This document shows positions 6,353 to 7,477 of a DNA stretch of 7,477 nucleotides, piece after piece. Location: the NCBI GenBank assembly GCA_021299565.1, contig JAJTHA010000119.1, forward strand, positions 1 through 7,477, in the 5' to 3' direction. Position 1 is the stretch's first letter. Each line of letters begins with the position of its first letter. The notes under the pieces were generated by a model. It saw only the letters and a program-made list of their open reading frames with translations, searched no databases and was not told the origin of the DNA. Source of the DNA: Candidatus Caenarcanales bacterium. Its GTDB lineage: Bacteria > Cyanobacteriota > Vampirovibrionia > LMEP-6097. Both the position numbers and the translations under genes were made by a program.

Positions 6353-6422
6353 CACGAATATTAAATCTGCATTTCTGCTTATTATTGGTACCAAGTAAGA
6401 GCTTAGATTTAATATTCACGTG
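6353..6422. repeat. Nested inverted repeat (13-bp arms around an inner palindrome)
   Basis: GAATATTAAATCT (6356-6368) and AGATTTAATATTC (6405-6417) are perfect 13-bp inverted copies. With a 2-nt bulge the stem extends by CAC/GTG to 6353 and 6422. The enclosed segment has its own hairpin: the palindrome TTGGTACCAA (6385-6394) flanked by CTTA (6378-6381) and TAAG (6396-6399). The right arm overlaps the possible -35 of the 330-residue gene. It could be a regulatory hairpin, an operator pair or a very small miniature element. No T-tract follows and no target-site duplication is evident. Confidence 0.65.
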
Positions 6423-6442
6423 TATTGACTATGTAGTACAAT
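6415..6442 (+). promoter_or_regulatory. Weak possible promoter of the 330-residue gene
   Basis: TACAAT (6437-6442, 5/6 to TATAAT) has TTCACG (6415-6420, 4/6) at 16-nt spacing. TTGACT at 6425-6430 is a better -35 by sequence but is only 6 nt from TACAAT, so that pair cannot work. The -10 ends 4 nt before the TTG start codon, which is tight even for a leaderless mRNA; either the promoter or the start codon may be different. Confidence 0.3.
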
Positions 6443-6446
6443 TTAT

Positions 6447-7439
6447 TTGCTTATTAGTGTCATAACAACTAGTCCCAAAGAAATTATTGGTCAAAATAGT
6501 TTGGCTACCAATCTTGCCATACCTGACACTAAAAGCAAAAATCTTGAACTGAATTTACCAGTCACCAAAATGGATTTAACTGAAATCTCTTCTGCTAACT
6601 TAGTGGACTTACCAGTTAAAGAAGAAAATAAAGTTTCATCCGATAAGCCAATTGATAAATTTTGGCATTTCGTTAAAGCCTCAGATAAAGTAACCACTGC
6701 TCTAAGTGTTCTCGCGAACCTTCTTGCGAGCTATTCTATGTTTTCAAAGGGCTTATCGGGGAAGATATCAAAAAAAGTTTCTGCTATAGCTGACAAGATT
6801 TTCAATTTAAGTTTTATATCCTATGGCTTAGATGGTATTAGAATTGGTATCAAAAACAAAAATCCTTTCACTGTATTCGGCTTTGCTTTAGAAATGATTT
6901 CGGTATGGCTTTCAGATACAGACACCAAATATCTAGTTCGCGGAGCAGCCACAGGAACTGATCAAATCTGGGTAGCAACCGACAAAAAACTAGAGAAAGT
7001 GCTTCCTGGTAAATTTGCGAAAGGGGCTTTTACTAATTGGTCAGATGGCTTCAAATATGTACCACAAGCCTGCTGGGATTTGACCAAAGAGATCGTTGCT
7101 AATCCAGTCAAAACACTATTCACTCTCAAAAACGAAGGTCACCAAGCCTGGTTAAGCACCCTTGGGGATATTAGCGCCACAGTAGGCTATTTATTTACTG
7201 GCTGGAAGGAGTTTTTTGGTCCAGTTCGAGATGCTGCCGGCGTCATATTTGACTGGGCAATGATACTTGAGGACAATATTTTAGCCAAAATCTCAGGGTT
7301 TTTCTTTGTAACAGAAAGCATGCTGGATTTTGTAGCCAGGATGCAACCTAAAAAAATGGGCTTAGCGCTCAATCACTTATCTTTTGCGGCGAACAGAATA
7401 GCTCTTATGTGTTACAAAGCTTCCAATCCATCTTCTTAG
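6447..7439 (+). CDS. Hypothetical helical protein, possibly membrane-associated
   Basis: 330 residues from TTG 6447; I recognise no family. Residues 1-70 are polar, rich in Ser, Thr, Lys and Asn, and look disordered, with no signal peptide. From about residue 75 the protein is mostly helical, with moderately hydrophobic or amphipathic segments near 84-98, 112-129, 139-155, 238-252, 263-280 and 283-297, separated by charged loops. The middle (160-235) is more polar and rich in Trp, Lys and Gly. None of the segments is a clean transmembrane helix, so peripheral membrane association or a helical bundle is equally likely. The start is uncertain: an in-frame stop (6426-6428) limits the upstream extension, no Shine-Dalgarno is seen before the TTG, and the first in-frame ATG is at 6570 (289 residues). 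Length, clean frame and ordinary composition support a real gene. Some lines have higher G+C than carB. A near-copy of its residues 99-104 follows the stop codon in frame. Confidence 0.75.
   Translation: MLISVITTSPKEIIGQNSLATNLAIPDTKSKNLELNLPVTKMDLTEISSANLVDLPVKEENKVSSDKPIDKFWHFVKASDKVTTALSVLANLLASYSMFSKGLSGKISKKVSAIADKIFNLSFISYGLDGIRIGIKNKNPFTVFGFALEMISVWLSDTDTKYLVRGAATGTDQIWVATDKKLEKVLPGKFAKGAFTNWSDGFKYVPQACWDLTKEIVANPVKTLFTLKNEGHQAWLSTLGDISATVGYLFTGWKEFFGPVRDAAGVIFDWAMILEDNILAKISGFFFVTESMLDFVARMQPKKMGLALNHLSFAANRIALMCYKASNPSS
6741..6759 (+). repeat. Internal copy of a 19-bp direct repeat
   Basis: TTTTCAAAGGGCTTATCGG inside the 330-residue gene matches 7440-7458 at 18 of 19 positions. Here it encodes part of MFSKGLSGK. 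The two copies lie 699 bp apart, a multiple of three, so both are in the same reading frame. Confidence 0.7.
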
Positions 7440-7477
7440 TTTTCAAAGCGCTTATCGGTTAAAGCTAGAGTAATTTA
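7440..7477 (+). other. Open frame after the stop, starting with a copy of an internal segment
   Basis: Directly after the TAG (7437-7439), the same frame stays open to the end of the window and begins FSKRLSVKARVI, compared with FSKGLSGKIS inside the upstream gene. The DNA copy (7440-7458) has one mismatch in 19. It could be the edge of a tandem paralogue or a degraded duplication, or a longer protein interrupted by a TAG. Only 38 bases are visible, with no start codon, so I do not call it a gene. Confidence 0.4.

Noticed and set aside
5933..6422. Region considered as an insertion sequence or tRNA/attachment site
   Set aside because: No transposase or integrase frame, no tRNA cloverleaf and no target-site duplication that I could see.
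6491..6697. 68-codon minus-strand frame opposite the 330-residue gene
   Set aside because: It overlaps the polar N-terminus of the longer frame and has no independent support.
7187..7372. 61-codon minus-strand frame opposite the end of the 330-residue gene
   Set aside because: Antisense shadow with no start signal or recognisable domain.

Overview
The window is a gene-dense, AT-rich stretch of bacterial chromosome. Several lines counted by eye run at about 35% G+C, and parts of the last gene are slightly higher. The housekeeping genes are typical of bacteria: a full-length fused CarB, a monofunctional AroE and a 5-formyl-THF cyclo-ligase. I cannot name the organism. An exported collagen-like protein, a GCGAAGCGAAGC-type palindromic repeat and weak or absent Shine-Dalgarno sites would suit an uncultured low-GC Gram-negative-type lineage (for example Melainabacteria/Cyanobacteria-related), but that is a low-confidence guess.

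Layout: (1) On the + strand, 97-660 encodes 5-formyltetrahydrofolate cyclo-ligase and ends at a strong bidirectional hairpin terminator (661-691). (2) A minus-strand cluster converges on that terminator. In transcription order it is carB (5870-2505), aroE (2497-1676, 7 nt after carB) and a secreted collagen-like protein gene (1637-711, 38 nt after aroE). The first two genes are pyrimidine/arginine and aromatic amino-acid biosynthesis; the third is a surface or secreted protein that shares the cluster without an obvious metabolic link. (3) 5871-6061 is non-coding and holds an 84-bp palindromic dispersed-repeat-type element (5933-6016). (4) A 53-codon gene for a small one-helix membrane protein lies on the minus strand at 6223-6062, with its own extended -10 promoter. 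(5) 6224-6446 is a divergent intergenic region with two clear inverted repeats. (6) On the + strand, 6447-7439 encodes an unrecognised 330-residue, mainly helical protein. Just after its stop codon, a near-copy of an internal segment begins in the same reading frame and runs off the window.

Themes: Three minus-strand genes (carB, the collagen-like gene and the small membrane protein) have a -10-like hexamer 6-8 nt before their ATG. This would give leaderless or nearly leaderless transcripts, and none of them has a well-placed classical Shine-Dalgarno. The accessory part of the window, and the part worth a second look, is 5930-7477: the repeat element, the overlooked microprotein, the nested palindromes, the orphan helical protein, and a 9-mer (GCTTATCGG) occurring four times there. 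I see no CRISPR array, defence system, tRNA, rRNA or transposase.
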